From Lachnospiraceae bacterium (lineage in GTDB: Bacteria > Bacillota > Clostridia > Lachnospirales > Lachnospiraceae): a stretch of DNA of 64,000 nucleotides. Location of the stretch: positions 62,589 to 126,588 of the forward strand of contig NBBL01000001.1 in assembly GCA_002892395.1 (NCBI GenBank), read 5' to 3'. Positions within the stretch are counted from its first letter, which is position 1; every line of letters starts with the position of its first letter. This document shows positions 1-8,664 of the stretch, piece after piece. Position numbers and translations under genes: made by a program. The notes below the pieces were generated by a model. It had not been told where the DNA came from. It did not search any database and worked only from the letters and a program-made list of their open reading frames with translations.

Positions 1-1
1 T

Positions 2-1456
2 GAGATCCCGGTGACAGAGTCCTACTACACACGCTGGAAGGCGGATTCCATCAGCCTGCGGGAGCTTCTCTACAGCGGAATACGGGACGGATGGGTGGAT
101 GCCTCCAAACTGGACACCGGAAAGAAATATGCGGGAGAGGACGAGCTCTATGCGCAGCTTGTCACGGATGCAATGGAGCAGCTAAAGGAAAGCCCGAGCT
201 TTGGAAAGCTGATTTGTCAGTATATGATACGCGGCAATATTGTCGGTGGAAAAGAGCTCTGCCTCGCGCTCTATGATCAGGGCATCCTGGAGCATGATGC
301 AGAGGAAGAGCGCATGCTTGCAACCAGCGGAGAAGAGTATGCTTATCGCTTTTTTGTCAGACAGGTGTCAGAAATTAAACTGACACCGGCGCAGCTTGCG
401 CTGGATCCCTGCACGGCGGGGTGCGTGGTGACGGACATCCACACAGGAAAGGTTCGAGCGCTGGTATCTTATCCGGGCTACGACAACAACCGTCTGACCA
501 ACACCATGGACGTGGCGTATTACAACCGTCTGCTGGCGGATCAGTCTCTGCCGCTCTACAACAATGCGACGCAGGCGAGAAAGGCGCCCGGATCAACCTT
601 TAAGCCGATTACGGCGCTGGCCGGGCTTGAGGAACATGTGATCGGGATCAATGACACGGTGAATTGTACCGGTCTCTACGATGCAATTACGCCGCCGATG
701 CGCTGCTGGATTTATCCGGGAAGCCACGGAGAGGAAACGATGGTCACCGGAATCCGAAATTCCTGCAACTTTTTCTTTGCGGAAATTGCGCACCGTCTGG
801 CGACGGATGCCAAGGGGGAGTACGATCCCAAGCTTGGCATGGAGCGAATTCGAAAGTATGCGGAGATGTTCGGGCTTGGGAAAAAGTCCGGCATCGAGCT
901 GATGGAAAATGAACCCATGATATCGGATGCCAGTCCGGAGCAGTCGGCAATCGGTCAGGGAACGCATTCCTTTGCCAATGTCCAGCTGTCCCGCTATGTC
1001 ACAACCCTCGCCAATCGGGGAACGGTGTTTGATCTCTCCATTTTGGATCGGGTGACAAATTGGGAGGGGACGCCGATTCGAAGTTACGAGCCCAAGGTTG
1101 ACGCCACCATCCATATCCAAAAGGAAAACTGGGACACGGTGCAGCGGGGCATGCGGGAGGTGGTCGAATTCGGTTCCCCCAGCAAGCTTTTTAAGGACCT
1201 GGAGGTTAACATTGCCGGTAAGACCGGAACCGCGCAGGAGTCAAAGAGCCGCGCCAATCACGCATTTTTTATCTCCTTCGGTCCCTATGAAAACCCGCAG
1301 GTGGCGGTGACCGTCAATATCCCGTACGGCTACACCTCAACCAACGCAGCCTCCATTTCAAAGGATGTGTACCGCCTTTGCTTCGGCTACACCAGTCTGG
1401 ACTATATCTTGAAGACCGGCGCTCAAAGAGCCAGCAATGTGAATATTATAGACTAA
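2..1456 (+). CDS. Class B penicillin-binding protein, 3' part (transpeptidase domain)
   Basis: This is the C-terminal part of a peptidoglycan transpeptidase that cross-links cell wall outside the membrane; the reading frame is open to the left window edge, so the 5' end is missing. Counting from the GTG at 11, the three active-site motifs are present in order: STFK (Ser about 195), SCN (about 251) and KTGT (Lys about 404). The next gene encodes RodA, the SEDS glycosyltransferase that works with class B PBPs, so a PBP2/MrdA-type elongation role is the natural inference. An alternative is another SEDS-paired PBP (for example sporulation or division type). The transpeptidase assignment is firm; the subtype is inferred from the neighbour. 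Confidence 0.93.
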   Translation, partial: EIPVTESYYTRWKADSISLRELLYSGIRDGWVDASKLDTGKKYAGEDELYAQLVTDAMEQLKESPSFGKLICQYMIRGNIVGGKELCLALYDQGILEHDAEEERMLATSGEEYAYRFFVRQVSEIKLTPAQLALDPCTAGCVVTDIHTGKVRALVSYPGYDNNRLTNTMDVAYYNRLLADQSLPLYNNATQARKAPGSTFKPITALAGLEEHVIGINDTVNCTGLYDAITPPMRCWIYPGSHGEETMVTGIRNSCNFFFAEIAHRLATDAKGEYDPKLGMERIRKYAEMFGLGKKSGIELMENEPMISDASPEQSAIGQGTHSFANVQLSRYVTTLANRGTVFDLSILDRVTNWEGTPIRSYEPKVDATIHIQKENWDTVQRGMREVVEFGSPSKLFKDLEVNIAGKTGTAQESKSRANHAFFISFGPYENPQVAVTVNIPYGYTSTNAASISKDVYRLCFGYTSLDYILKTGAQRASNVNIID

Positions 1457-1524
1457 ATTTTTGCTGTTTTTCCTCGAATAACTGGAAAAATTTCCTGTTT
1501 TCCTGTAAAATTTAGGAGTGAACC

Positions 1525-2697
1525 ATGATTTTGCCTTATCACTACAAATCATTCGCCTTTCCGCTTTTTTTTGCTGTTCTGGGGCTGAACGCAATCGGTC
1601 TGATGGCAGTTTACAGCGCGTCCAATCAGGATATGGCGATTGTCGGCAGACAGATGGTGGGTGCCTGCATCGGATTTTCTGCCATGGCGGTGCTCTGCCT
1701 GCTTCCGCACCAGAAAATTCTGCGCTATGCCGTTCCGATTTTTGCGGCATGCTGTGTTCTCCTTCTGCTGGTTGATGTGTACGGCAAAATAGTGGGCGGT
1801 GCCAAGCGATGGATTGTCCTTCCGGGGATTGGGCAGGTACAGCCGTCGGAGTTTGCAAAGATCGGCATTGTGATTTTTGCCGCCTGGCTGCTGGGAAAAA
1901 ACAGGGAGGAGATCAATCAGCCGCGATTTCTTTTGATTTTTGCCGCGTTGTTCGCCATTCCGCTGTCTTTGATTTTTTCGGAGCCGGATCTTTCCACGAC
2001 CATTGTGGTGACAATCGCCATTGCAGCGATGCTGTTTGTCGCCGGGCTGAGCTACCGCTGGATCGGCCTTGCCTTCGGAATCGGCATTCCGGTGGCGTTA
2101 ATATCTGCCGTACTGCTCCGAAACGGAATGATTCCTTTCCTGGAGGACTATCAGGTGCGGCGGATTCAGGCTTTTTTGCATCCGTCTCAGTATGCGGACG
2201 CCAATTGGCAGCAAAACAACTCCATTATGGCGATTGGCTCCGGGCAGCTGTTTGGAAAGGGACTCAACAACAATACCCTGGCTTCCGTGAAGAGCGGAAA
2301 TTTCCTAGCGGAGGAACAGACAGACTTTATCTTCGCCGTAATCGGAGAGGAGCTTGGCTTTCTCGGATGCCTGCTGGTCATTGCTCTGTACGCAGTGGTG
2401 GTATATCAGTGCTTTTATATCGCCGGAAAATGCAAGTCAACGGAGGGCAGGGTGCTATGCACAGGAATCGGCGCGCTGATTGCATTTCAGGGCTTCAGCA
2501 ACATTGCGGTTGCAACCGGAATCTTTCCAAACACCGGTTTGACGCTTCCCTTTGTGAGCTACGGTGTCAGCTCGCTCCTCAGCTTTTACTCCGGGATCGG
2601 TTTGGTGTTGAATGTGGGGCTGCAGCGCACGGATCATCTGGTGAGAGACTACGGCTTTCCTGAGAACAATTCCGGGCGGGGAACGCTGCGACGGTGA
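1525..2697 (+). CDS. rodA: SEDS family peptidoglycan glycosyltransferase, RodA/FtsW-like
   Basis: The 390-residue, highly hydrophobic protein has the multi-spanning SEDS pattern and the family's glycine/proline-rich signatures, such as the region around VQPSEFAKIG and the C-terminal NTGLTLPFVSYG stretch. SEDS proteins polymerise lipid II into glycan strands in the membrane together with a class B PBP, here the gene just upstream (68-bp gap). An AGGAG ribosome site lies 6 nt before the ATG. RodA is preferred over FtsW because of the PBP partner and the absence of division genes here, but SpoVE/FtsW cannot be excluded by sequence reading alone. Confidence 0.88.
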   Translation: MILPYHYKSFAFPLFFAVLGLNAIGLMAVYSASNQDMAIVGRQMVGACIGFSAMAVLCLLPHQKILRYAVPIFAACCVLLLLVDVYGKIVGGAKRWIVLPGIGQVQPSEFAKIGIVIFAAWLLGKNREEINQPRFLLIFAALFAIPLSLIFSEPDLSTTIVVTIAIAAMLFVAGLSYRWIGLAFGIGIPVALISAVLLRNGMIPFLEDYQVRRIQAFLHPSQYADANWQQNNSIMAIGSGQLFGKGLNNNTLASVKSGNFLAEEQTDFIFAVIGEELGFLGCLLVIALYAVVVYQCFYIAGKCKSTEGRVLCTGIGALIAFQGFSNIAVATGIFPNTGLTLPFVSYGVSSLLSFYSGIGLVLNVGLQRTDHLVRDYGFPENNSGRGTLRR

Positions 2698-2751
2698 GAA
2701 AGAGGCCTGAAAAGAAATGCCGATGCAAGTCGGAAACAGAACGAACCAATC

Positions 2752-2772
2752 ATTGCCGAAACGGCAATTTTG
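2752..2772 (+). terminator. Small hairpin between rodA and mgsA
   Basis: ATTGCCG (2752-2758) and CGGCAAT (2762-2768) form a 7-bp stem with an AAA loop, followed by a short T-run. It could be a weak intrinsic terminator or a processing hairpin ahead of mgsA; the U-tract is short. Confidence 0.35.
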
Positions 2773-2798
2773 GATAGAAGAGAGAGTGAGGTTCAGCC

Positions 2799-3197
2799 AT
2801 GAATATAGGATTAATCGCACATGATGCAAAGAAAAAACTGATGCAGAATTTCTGTATCGCGTATCGGGGCATCCTTTCCAAGCATACGCTGTATGCCACC
2901 GGAACGACCGGTCGGCTTGTGGAGGAGGTTACCAATCTGAATATACGCAAATATCTGGCCGGACACCTCGGAGGAGAACAGCAGATGGGCGCACAGATTG
3001 AAGCCAACGAGATTGACCTGGTCATTTTTCTTCGCGATCCGCTTCAGCCGAAGCCCCATGAACCTGATGTCAGTAATGTCCTCAGGCTTTGCGATATCCA
3101 CAACATTCCTGTGGCAACCAATCTTGCGACGGCGGAGCTGCTGATTAAATCTATGGAGCGGGGAGACTTTGAATTCAGAAATTATTACAGGCATTGA
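2799..3197 (+). CDS. mgsA: Methylglyoxal synthase
   Basis: MgsA converts dihydroxyacetone phosphate to methylglyoxal and phosphate in the cytoplasm, a bypass of lower glycolysis used under phosphate limitation. The 132-residue length and the family motifs fit well: IALIAHD-like N-terminus, TGTTG phosphate-binding turn, [20 protein letters not shown] and the C-terminal HNIPVATN segment. A purine-rich GAGTGAGG lies 7 nt before the ATG. The 3' end overlaps the start of the next gene, so translation of the two is probably coupled. No regulator site was recognised. Confidence 0.95.
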   Translation: MNIGLIAHDAKKKLMQNFCIAYRGILSKHTLYATGTTGRLVEEVTNLNIRKYLAGHLGGEQQMGAQIEANEIDLVIFLRDPLQPKPHEPDVSNVLRLCDIHNIPVATNLATAELLIKSMERGDFEFRNYYRH

Positions 3198-4233
3198 GTA
3201 TCGGTCGGCTGATCGACGGAAGAGCAGAAGAAAAAGAAGAAGATCGCATTCCGGCGGTTTTTTTCGGTGGCTTCTGCTGTTTGCAGTGGTATTGTCTGCA
3301 GCGGGACTTTGGTACCGCGGCTTCGGGGATCTTCTGCGGGATCGCTATGATCTCAGGGGTCGGACAGAATGTCTGTTAAGGGAAACGGCTCCTTCGTCGG
3401 CATTGTCTCCCTTTGCCTCCTCCCTTGCCGTCGTATCGGAGGAGGACGAGAGCTCAGAGGGAGAGACAATCGGAGCGAACAGCGGGCTGCTGATTGAAGA
3501 GGGACAGGAGCATCCCATTTTTTCCAAGCACGCATTTCAGAAGATGAATCCTGCCAGCACAACCAAGATCATGACCTGCCTTGTCGCCTTGGAGCATGTG
3601 GATCTTTCGGAGGTATGGACGGCGGGACCGGAGGTAAGAGTCTCCGAACCCAATGCAAGCATGGCGGGAATCAAGGAGGGCGATCGTCTCACTGCGGAGC
3701 AGGTGCTCTACGGTCTTATGCTCGAATCCGGCGCAGATGCGGCCAACATGGTTGCTCTGCACGTGGCCGGAGGGGAGGAGCGTTTTGTTGCGCTGATGAA
3801 TGAGAAGGCGAAACAAATCGGTGCAGTGCACACGCATTACACCAACACACATGGACTCACGGCTGAGGGGCACTACACAGATGCCTATGACCTGTATCTG
3901 ATCCTGCATGAAGCGATGAAGAACAGGCAGTTTCCGGCTTTTGCGGGAACCGCCCGATATCGGGTAGAATACCTGAATCAGAGCGGAGAGAAACAGAGCA
4001 GGGAGTGGGAGAGCACCAATTACTATCTGAATGGAAAAGCACAGCTTCCGCCGGGACTTCAGGTGCTGGCCGGAAAGACCGGAACAACAATGGCGGCCGG
4101 CGCCTGCCTGGCACAGGCCTCCCGGACGGAGGATGGATCCGTCGTTTATTCGATTCTTCTAAAGGCTGCCAATCATGACAGCTTATATCGGGAGATGAAT
4201 GTGCTGCTGGAAAAAGTTGCCCATTTGGATTGA
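3169..4233 (+). CDS. D-alanyl-D-alanine carboxypeptidase (peptidase S11, DacA/DacF type)
   Basis: A membrane-anchored low-molecular-weight PBP that trims the terminal D-Ala of peptidoglycan stem peptides. A basic N-terminus precedes a membrane segment (residues about 31-50). The S11 motifs follow: STTK (Ser130, Lys133), SGA at 187-189 where SxN is usual, and KTGTT (Lys303). The substitution of the SxN Asn by Ala is noteworthy. The start is a TTG at 3169 with GGGGAG 3-4 nt upstream, inside the last codons of mgsA (29-bp overlap); no better in-frame start precedes the membrane segment. Its place beside RodA and the PBP suits a cell-wall role. Confidence 0.87.
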   Translation: MNSEIITGIEYRSADRRKSRRKRRRSHSGGFFRWLLLFAVVLSAAGLWYRGFGDLLRDRYDLRGRTECLLRETAPSSALSPFASSLAVVSEEDESSEGETIGANSGLLIEEGQEHPIFSKHAFQKMNPASTTKIMTCLVALEHVDLSEVWTAGPEVRVSEPNASMAGIKEGDRLTAEQVLYGLMLESGADAANMVALHVAGGEERFVALMNEKAKQIGAVHTHYTNTHGLTAEGHYTDAYDLYLILHEAMKNRQFPAFAGTARYRVEYLNQSGEKQSREWESTNYYLNGKAQLPPGLQVLAGKTGTTMAAGACLAQASRTEDGSVVYSILLKAANHDSLYREMNVLLEKVAHLD

Positions 4234-4258
4234 ACTTTTACACTTGCTACCGTATAAT
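4230..4258 (+). promoter_or_regulatory. Sigma-A promoter for the P-loop gene
   Basis: TTGAAC (4230-4235) and TATAAT (4253-4258) are separated by exactly 17 bp, with the -35 box overlapping the stop codon of the carboxypeptidase gene. It should drive the short gene that starts at 4295 as an independent unit. Confidence 0.8.
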
Positions 4259-4294
4259 GGACATAAGTAAATAAAGTCAAGGAGGTTCATGACT

Positions 4295-4714
4295 ATGGTT
4301 CAGATTATTGCAGGCATCAAGGGAAAGGGCAAAACCAAGCGGCTTCTGGACATGGCAAATGCAGCTGTTAAGGACGCGAGAGGCTCTGTTGTTTATCTCG
4401 ATAAAAGCTCCAAGCATATGTATGAACTCAGCAATAAGATTCGTCTGATTAACGTCACAGAGTTCAATATTATGAGCAGCGATGGATTCCTTGGATTTAT
4501 CTCCGGCATTATTTCTCAGGATCACGATCTGGAAACCATGTTCTTAGACAGCTTTTTGAAGCTGGCAAATCTGGAAAGCGGAGACTTGACTCCTGTCATT
4601 GATTCTCTTGAAAAAATTGGAGAGAAGTATAAAGTCGGTTTTGTTTTAAGTATTTCCCGCGATGCCTCTGAGCTTCCGGAGAACGCGAAAAAGGATGTCA
4701 TCATCTCGCTTTGA
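4295..4714 (+). CDS. Small P-loop protein of unknown function
   Basis: I do not recognise a characterised family. The 139-residue soluble protein starts with a nucleotide-binding loop, GIKGKGKTKRL, matching the Walker A pattern GxxGxGKT, and later has a hydrophobic strand followed by acidic residues (TMFLDSFLKLA region) that might serve as Walker B. The ATG at 4295 is chosen because GGAGG (4281-4285) lies 9 nt upstream; the ATG at 4289 is only 3 nt away. It is a single-gene transcription unit, between a strong promoter (4230-4258) and a strong terminator (4737-4770), so it is likely expressed at a good level. Function cannot be assigned. Confidence 0.8.
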   Translation: MVQIIAGIKGKGKTKRLLDMANAAVKDARGSVVYLDKSSKHMYELSNKIRLINVTEFNIMSSDGFLGFISGIISQDHDLETMFLDSFLKLANLESGDLTPVIDSLEKIGEKYKVGFVLSISRDASELPENAKKDVIISL

Positions 4715-4736
4715 CTCGGAATGAACCATAAAACAG

Positions 4737-4770
4737 CGGACAGCTCAGTTCTGAGCTGTCCGTATCTTTT
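4737..4770 (+). terminator. Rho-independent terminator
   Basis: CGGACAGCTCAG (4737-4748) pairs perfectly with CTGAGCTGTCCG (4751-4762), followed by a T-rich tail ending TTTT at 4770. It closes the P-loop gene. Confidence 0.85.
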
Positions 4771-4835
4771 ACCGGAAGCGTTGCCCGGAGCGATTGTTTG
4801 ATCAATACCTGGAGTTGCGGTACGGAGGTCTTATT

Positions 4836-6233
4836 GTGGCATCGAATACGCGCAAGGTCATTTCCTATCGACGCCCGCTAAAGCTTAATATCGGAACGAT
4901 TATCTTTCTTATTTTATTTATCTACTTGCTCTTTTCCATCTCCTCTTACCTGGGGAGAAAGAAGGTTCGGTTCTATGAGGTGCAGACGGGGGAGATGGTC
5001 GATGACAAGGAGCTGACCGGTCTGATCCTGAGGACGGAGCATGTGCAGACCGCACCTTCCTCCGGATATGTAAATTACTACATTCGAGACGGAAAGCGAG
5101 CCGCAGTGGGGACACGGATCTATTCCCTGGATGAGACAGGTAACCTGAAAAAGTATCTGGAAGAAAGCGAAGATCAAAAGGAAGCGTTGAGTGAGCAGAA
5201 TCTGAAGGAATTAAAGACAAAGCTCAGTCTGTTTTCGGCAGGATTTCGAAGCGATCAATTCAAGGAGGTCTACAACAGCCTGGAGTCCCTTCGCTCCGTC
5301 CTCTCCGAGTACACCAGCATTCATCTTCTGGATCAGTTGGATGAGACCCTGAAAGCACAGGGCATCTCGCTTGTGCAGGGCACTTCTCCGGAATCTGCAG
5401 TCATCTCCTTTAATATGGATTCCTATGAGGAGAAAACGGCGGAGCAGCTGACTGCCAATGACTTTCGACCGGAGTCGTATAAGCCGGTCTACATCGGTTC
5501 CGGTTCTTTGGTAGAGCAGGGGGCTCCGGTGTACAAGACCATTCCTTCCGAGGACTGGCAGCTGCTCTTTCCCATGACAGAGAAGATACAGAAGGCGTTG
5601 TCGGAATACAACAGCCTTCGCATTGCCTTTCCAGCGTACGACCTGACGATTTCCGGTGATTACAGCCAGATCAAAGGGGCGGACGGAACTACATTCGGGA
5701 TGCTCACCTTCCACCAGTACATGGTACGTTTTCTGAACGATCGCTACGTTCAGTTTCAAATCTATGCAGGACGGGAGGATGGGTTGAAAATTCCCAGAAG
5801 CTCTCTCACGAAGAAGCGTTTTTACGTGGTGCCGAAGAATTATTTGACCAATGGCGGAAACGGAGTCGAAGAAGGCTTCCTGAAGGAGGTGCCGGAAGGG
5901 GCAGAAACAAAAGCAGTTTTTATGACGGCTGAGATTTTTTATGAAAATGACACATCCTGCTATCTTGATGCCTCCGATACCGCCGAATTCCATGCCGGAG
6001 ATTATCTCATTGCGCCGCAGAGCGGGGAGCGCTTTCAGATCGGAGAGACCGCAGAGCTGCAGGGCGTCTATAATATCAATAAGGGCTTTGCCGTATTCAA
6101 ACAAATTGATATCATCGATGAAAATGAAGAATATATCACGATCAAACGAGGGACGCGGTACGGCTTAAACGTATATGACCACATTCTTTTAAACGGAGAG
6201 GAGGGCAAGGAAGGGCAGCAGGTCTATCAGTGA
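4836..6233 (+). CDS. HlyD-like membrane-anchored protein (YggS/SepF-linked)
   Basis: The 465-residue protein has a short cytoplasmic N-terminus, one membrane helix (residues about 19-40, rich in Ile/Leu/Phe) and a large outer domain with a short coiled-coil-prone stretch around residues 100-140, an arrangement like HlyD/membrane-fusion adaptor proteins. The GTG at 4836 is chosen because GGAGG (4824-4828) lies 7 nt before it; the longer frame from a TTG at 4794 has no ribosome site. It heads the yggS-sepF cluster, which hints at an envelope or division-related role, but the substrate or partner is unknown. Confidence 0.75.
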   Translation: MASNTRKVISYRRPLKLNIGTIIFLILFIYLLFSISSYLGRKKVRFYEVQTGEMVDDKELTGLILRTEHVQTAPSSGYVNYYIRDGKRAAVGTRIYSLDETGNLKKYLEESEDQKEALSEQNLKELKTKLSLFSAGFRSDQFKEVYNSLESLRSVLSEYTSIHLLDQLDETLKAQGISLVQGTSPESAVISFNMDSYEEKTAEQLTANDFRPESYKPVYIGSGSLVEQGAPVYKTIPSEDWQLLFPMTEKIQKALSEYNSLRIAFPAYDLTISGDYSQIKGADGTTFGMLTFHQYMVRFLNDRYVQFQIYAGREDGLKIPRSSLTKKRFYVVPKNYLTNGGNGVEEGFLKEVPEGAETKAVFMTAEIFYENDTSCYLDASDTAEFHAGDYLIAPQSGERFQIGETAELQGVYNINKGFAVFKQIDIIDENEEYITIKRGTRYGLNVYDHILLNGEEGKEGQQVYQ

Positions 6234-6254
6234 CAGCACGCCTGATCCGATGCT

Positions 6255-7013
6255 ATGACGGAAGAATATAACGAAAAGAGTAAAATGGAGGAAATGCCGG
6301 TTCGGGAATCCGGAATCCGGGAAAATCTTCGGCAGGTGGAAGCAAACATTCAGTCCGCCTGCCTGCGTGCGGGTCGAAGCCGCAATGAGGTGAGCCTGAT
6401 TGCTGTCAGCAAGACCAATCCGGCGGCACGGATCCGGGAGGCCTATCTCCTTGGACAGCGAGAATTCGGAGAAAATCGGGTGAAGGAGCTGCTTGAGAAA
6501 GAAGCACAGCTTCCGCAGGACATTCGCTGGCATCTCATCGGTCATCTTCAGACCAACAAGGTGCGAGCAGTCATCGATAAGACAGTCCTGATTCATTCCA
6601 TCGATTCTCTGAAGCTTGCCGACACCATTGATTTCGAGGCAAGAAAGAAGCAAATCCTTGTCAACGGCCTTCTGGAGATCAATGTTGCGGAGGAAAGCAG
6701 CAAATACGGTTTTTATATCGATGAAATTTCAAAGATTCTGAATCGCCTGCACCAATACAAAAATTTGAAAATCAGAGGGCTGATGACGGTCGCCCCGATT
6801 GTCTCTGATCCTGAGCAGAACCGGGGGGTTTTCCGCAGATTGAAGGAATTGTCCATTGACATAAAATGTAAATACGCAGATAATATGGCTATGAATATCC
6901 TTTCCATGGGAATGACCGGGGATTATTGCGTGGCAATTGAAGAAGGGGCAACACTGGTTCGGATCGGAACCGGGATCTTTGGAACAAGACAGATTGGAGA
7001 ACGAGGAGAATGA
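6255..7013 (+). CDS. yggS: YggS family pyridoxal-phosphate homeostasis protein
   Basis: A cytoplasmic single-domain PLP-binding protein of the alanine-racemase-fold type III family that buffers free PLP. The family signatures are present: SLIAVSKTNPAARI with the PLP-lysine, GENRVKELLEK, WHLIGHLQTNKVR, RGLMTVAP and LSMGMTGDYCVAIEEGATLVRIGTGIFG. The length (252) is usual. The ATG at 6255 has no strong ribosome site; internal ATGs at 6285 and 6294 are possible starts. The stop overlaps the sepF start (ATGA), giving translational coupling, the classical yggS-sepF arrangement. Confidence 0.95.
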   Translation: MTEEYNEKSKMEEMPVRESGIRENLRQVEANIQSACLRAGRSRNEVSLIAVSKTNPAARIREAYLLGQREFGENRVKELLEKEAQLPQDIRWHLIGHLQTNKVRAVIDKTVLIHSIDSLKLADTIDFEARKKQILVNGLLEINVAEESSKYGFYIDEISKILNRLHQYKNLKIRGLMTVAPIVSDPEQNRGVFRRLKELSIDIKCKYADNMAMNILSMGMTGDYCVAIEEGATLVRIGTGIFGTRQIGERGE

Positions 7014-7522
7014 GTTTTTTTAGTGATTTATTTGATCGTATGAGAATCCACAGTGATGAGGATGACGACGATTATTATTATGACGGGGATGATGATTATG
7101 AGGAGGAGGAAAGCGAACACAGACCTCCCAGCTTCAAACGCCGAAACAGTGAGGAAGCGCGGGAAGCAGGGTCGAAATCCCGTCTGTTCCAGCCTCGCCG
7201 TGTGATCCCGGTGAAGCGTTCCGAAGGTCTTGAAGTCGCACTGGTAAAGCCGACTGTATTTGATGATGCAAAGGAGATTGTGGACGACCTGCTGGCCGGG
7301 AAGGCAGTGGTGCTGAATGTGGAGGGAATCAATACGGAAGTCGCTCAGCGTATCATTGATTTCACCTCCGGCGCCACCTACAGCATGAATGGAAAGCTTC
7401 AGAAAATTTCCAATTACATTTTTATCATTACACCGGCCAATGTCAATCTCTCCGGGGAATTTCAGGACATTTTGAGCACGGCGGGATCTCTGGATGTTTC
7501 AGGTCTGAATATGCGGGTCTGA
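7010..7522 (+). CDS. sepF: Cell division protein SepF
   Basis: SepF binds membrane and FtsZ and helps organise the Z-ring. The 170-residue protein has an N-terminal amphipathic segment (MSFFSDLFDRMRI), a long acidic linker rich in Asp/Tyr/Glu (residues about 15-40), and the C-terminal SepF domain with motifs such as VVLNVEGINTEVAQRIIDF and the SYSMNGKLQKI-like strand. It overlaps yggS by 4 bp and is followed by the ylmH-like gene, the conserved Gram-positive division cluster order. Confidence 0.94.
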   Translation: MSFFSDLFDRMRIHSDEDDDDYYYDGDDDYEEEESEHRPPSFKRRNSEEAREAGSKSRLFQPRRVIPVKRSEGLEVALVKPTVFDDAKEIVDDLLAGKAVVLNVEGINTEVAQRIIDFTSGATYSMNGKLQKISNYIFIITPANVNLSGEFQDILSTAGSLDVSGLNMRV

Positions 7523-7542
7523 ACGCACATGTCTTGGAAGTC

Positions 7543-8301
7543 ATGACGGGAAAAGAAGAAGCATTTTTTAAGAAGCGAATTGAGGAGCTGTGTGAGACCT
7601 GCCGCAATCGGGGTATCCCGACACATTCCTTATTTTTAAATGCAGAGGAGCAAGCGGTTCTGCAAACGATGCATCTCCCGACCGGGGACGTGCAACAGGT
7701 TCTGTCCGGAGGATTCGAGGGTGCAGAGCGCAGAATCGTTTGTTTTTTGCCCCCCTATTTAGAAAACATTCCGGATTCGGTTTTTTCCTTTCTTGCTCTT
7801 TCCCCATCCTCCCCCAAATTTGCAGAAACACTTTCTCACCGGGATTTTCTCGGAGCACTGATGCACCTGAGCATCCGGAGAGAGATGATCGGCGACATCC
7901 TGGTACCGGAACAGACCGCTTATGTCATTGTGCTTTCAAAGGTTTCTGCCTACATTCGTGAAAATCTGCATATGGTGCGGCACACACCGGTCACCGCAGA
8001 GGAGGTTTCTCCTGAACAGCTCTGTCCGGGCGTGAACACGAAGGAATACGATGTCAACACTGCATCTCTTCGAATCGATGCGATGCTGGGAGCTGTCTAT
8101 CGAATATCGCGATCTCGTGCAAAGGAACTGGTGATGACCGGAAGGGTGTTTGTCAATTCCTCACTTCAGTCTGGTGCAGACAGGACCTTAAAGGAAGGGG
8201 ATATCCTGTCGGTTCGGGGAAAGGGGCGCTTCCGGTTACTTCCCGGGATTCGAACGACAAGGAACGGACGCCTTTTCGTGCGGATTGAATTGTATTCGTA
8301 G
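7543..8301 (+). CDS. ylmH: YlmH-like S4-domain RNA-binding protein
   Basis: YlmH-type proteins bind stalled ribosomal complexes through a C-terminal S4 domain. Here that domain covers about residues 175-250, with the RIDAMLGAVYRISRSRAKEL helix-turn pattern and GRVFVNSS; the N-terminal two thirds correspond to the YlmH-specific domain. The ATG at 7543 is used, three codons inside a TTG at 7534. In relatives the next gene is often divIVA; here a 27-bp repeat region follows instead. Confidence 0.88.
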   Translation: MTGKEEAFFKKRIEELCETCRNRGIPTHSLFLNAEEQAVLQTMHLPTGDVQQVLSGGFEGAERRIVCFLPPYLENIPDSVFSFLALSPSSPKFAETLSHRDFLGALMHLSIRREMIGDILVPEQTAYVIVLSKVSAYIRENLHMVRHTPVTAEEVSPEQLCPGVNTKEYDVNTASLRIDAMLGAVYRISRSRAKELVMTGRVFVNSSLQSGADRTLKEGDILSVRGKGRFRLLPGIRTTRNGRLFVRIELYS

Positions 8302-8661
8302 CAGGACTTGTCGATGCGGTTTCTATGAAACATGGATTCTATCAAACTGTGGATCCTAAGAAGCTGCAGATCCCATGGAGAACCCGGCGGAAGAGAAAAC
8401 AAAACGTGGAAGAGAAGTGTAAGGACGGGAGGAGAAGCCTGGAGGAGCGGAGCGGAAGATGCACCGTTCGCAGGCAGAACGGAAGCGGTGCTGTTCAAAG
8501 GTGGAGCGGAAGTTGTACCGTTCAAAGGCGGAGCGGAAGATGCACCGTTCGCAGGCAGAACAGAAGCGGTGCCGTTCAAAGGTGGAGCGGAAGTTGTACC
8601 GTTCAAAGGAAGAGCGAAAGTTACGCCATTCGCAGGCAGAACGAAATAAGGGAGAACAAGG
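8302..8661 (+). other. Gene-free 360-bp stretch between ylmH and lspA
   Basis: No recognisable gene is seen. Three plus-strand frames and one minus-strand frame stay open across the repeats, but none has a ribosome site or family motif, and openness in several frames is expected from a 27-bp (multiple of 3) repeat. This is where a divIVA gene sits in many relatives. The only clear content is the minisatellite at 8458-8646 and the GGGAG ribosome site of lspA near 8650. Confidence 0.6.
8458..8646 (+). repeat. 27-bp minisatellite, 7 units, with 81-bp higher-order period
   Basis: Seven consecutive 27-bp units start at 8458, 8485, 8512, 8539, 8566, 8593 and 8620. Units 1-3 and 4-6 match each other pairwise (units 1/4 differ at one position, 2/5 at one, 3/6 at a few), so the array was probably made by triplication of a 27-mer and then duplication of the 81-bp block; unit 7 resembles units 1 and 4. 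A shared core is TTC(AAA/GCA)GG. Confidence 0.93.
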
Positions 8662-8664
8662 GTG

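Noticed and set aside
8240-8260. GGGATTCGAAC, resembling a tRNA T-arm
   Set aside because: It lies in the conserved 3' part of ylmH and no acceptor or anticodon arms can be built around it.
8166-8606. Long minus-strand open frame with Pro/Asn/Gly/Thr-rich repeats opposite ylmH and the 27-bp array
   Set aside because: It overlaps ylmH on the opposite strand, has no ribosome site, and its repeats follow directly from the 27-bp array.
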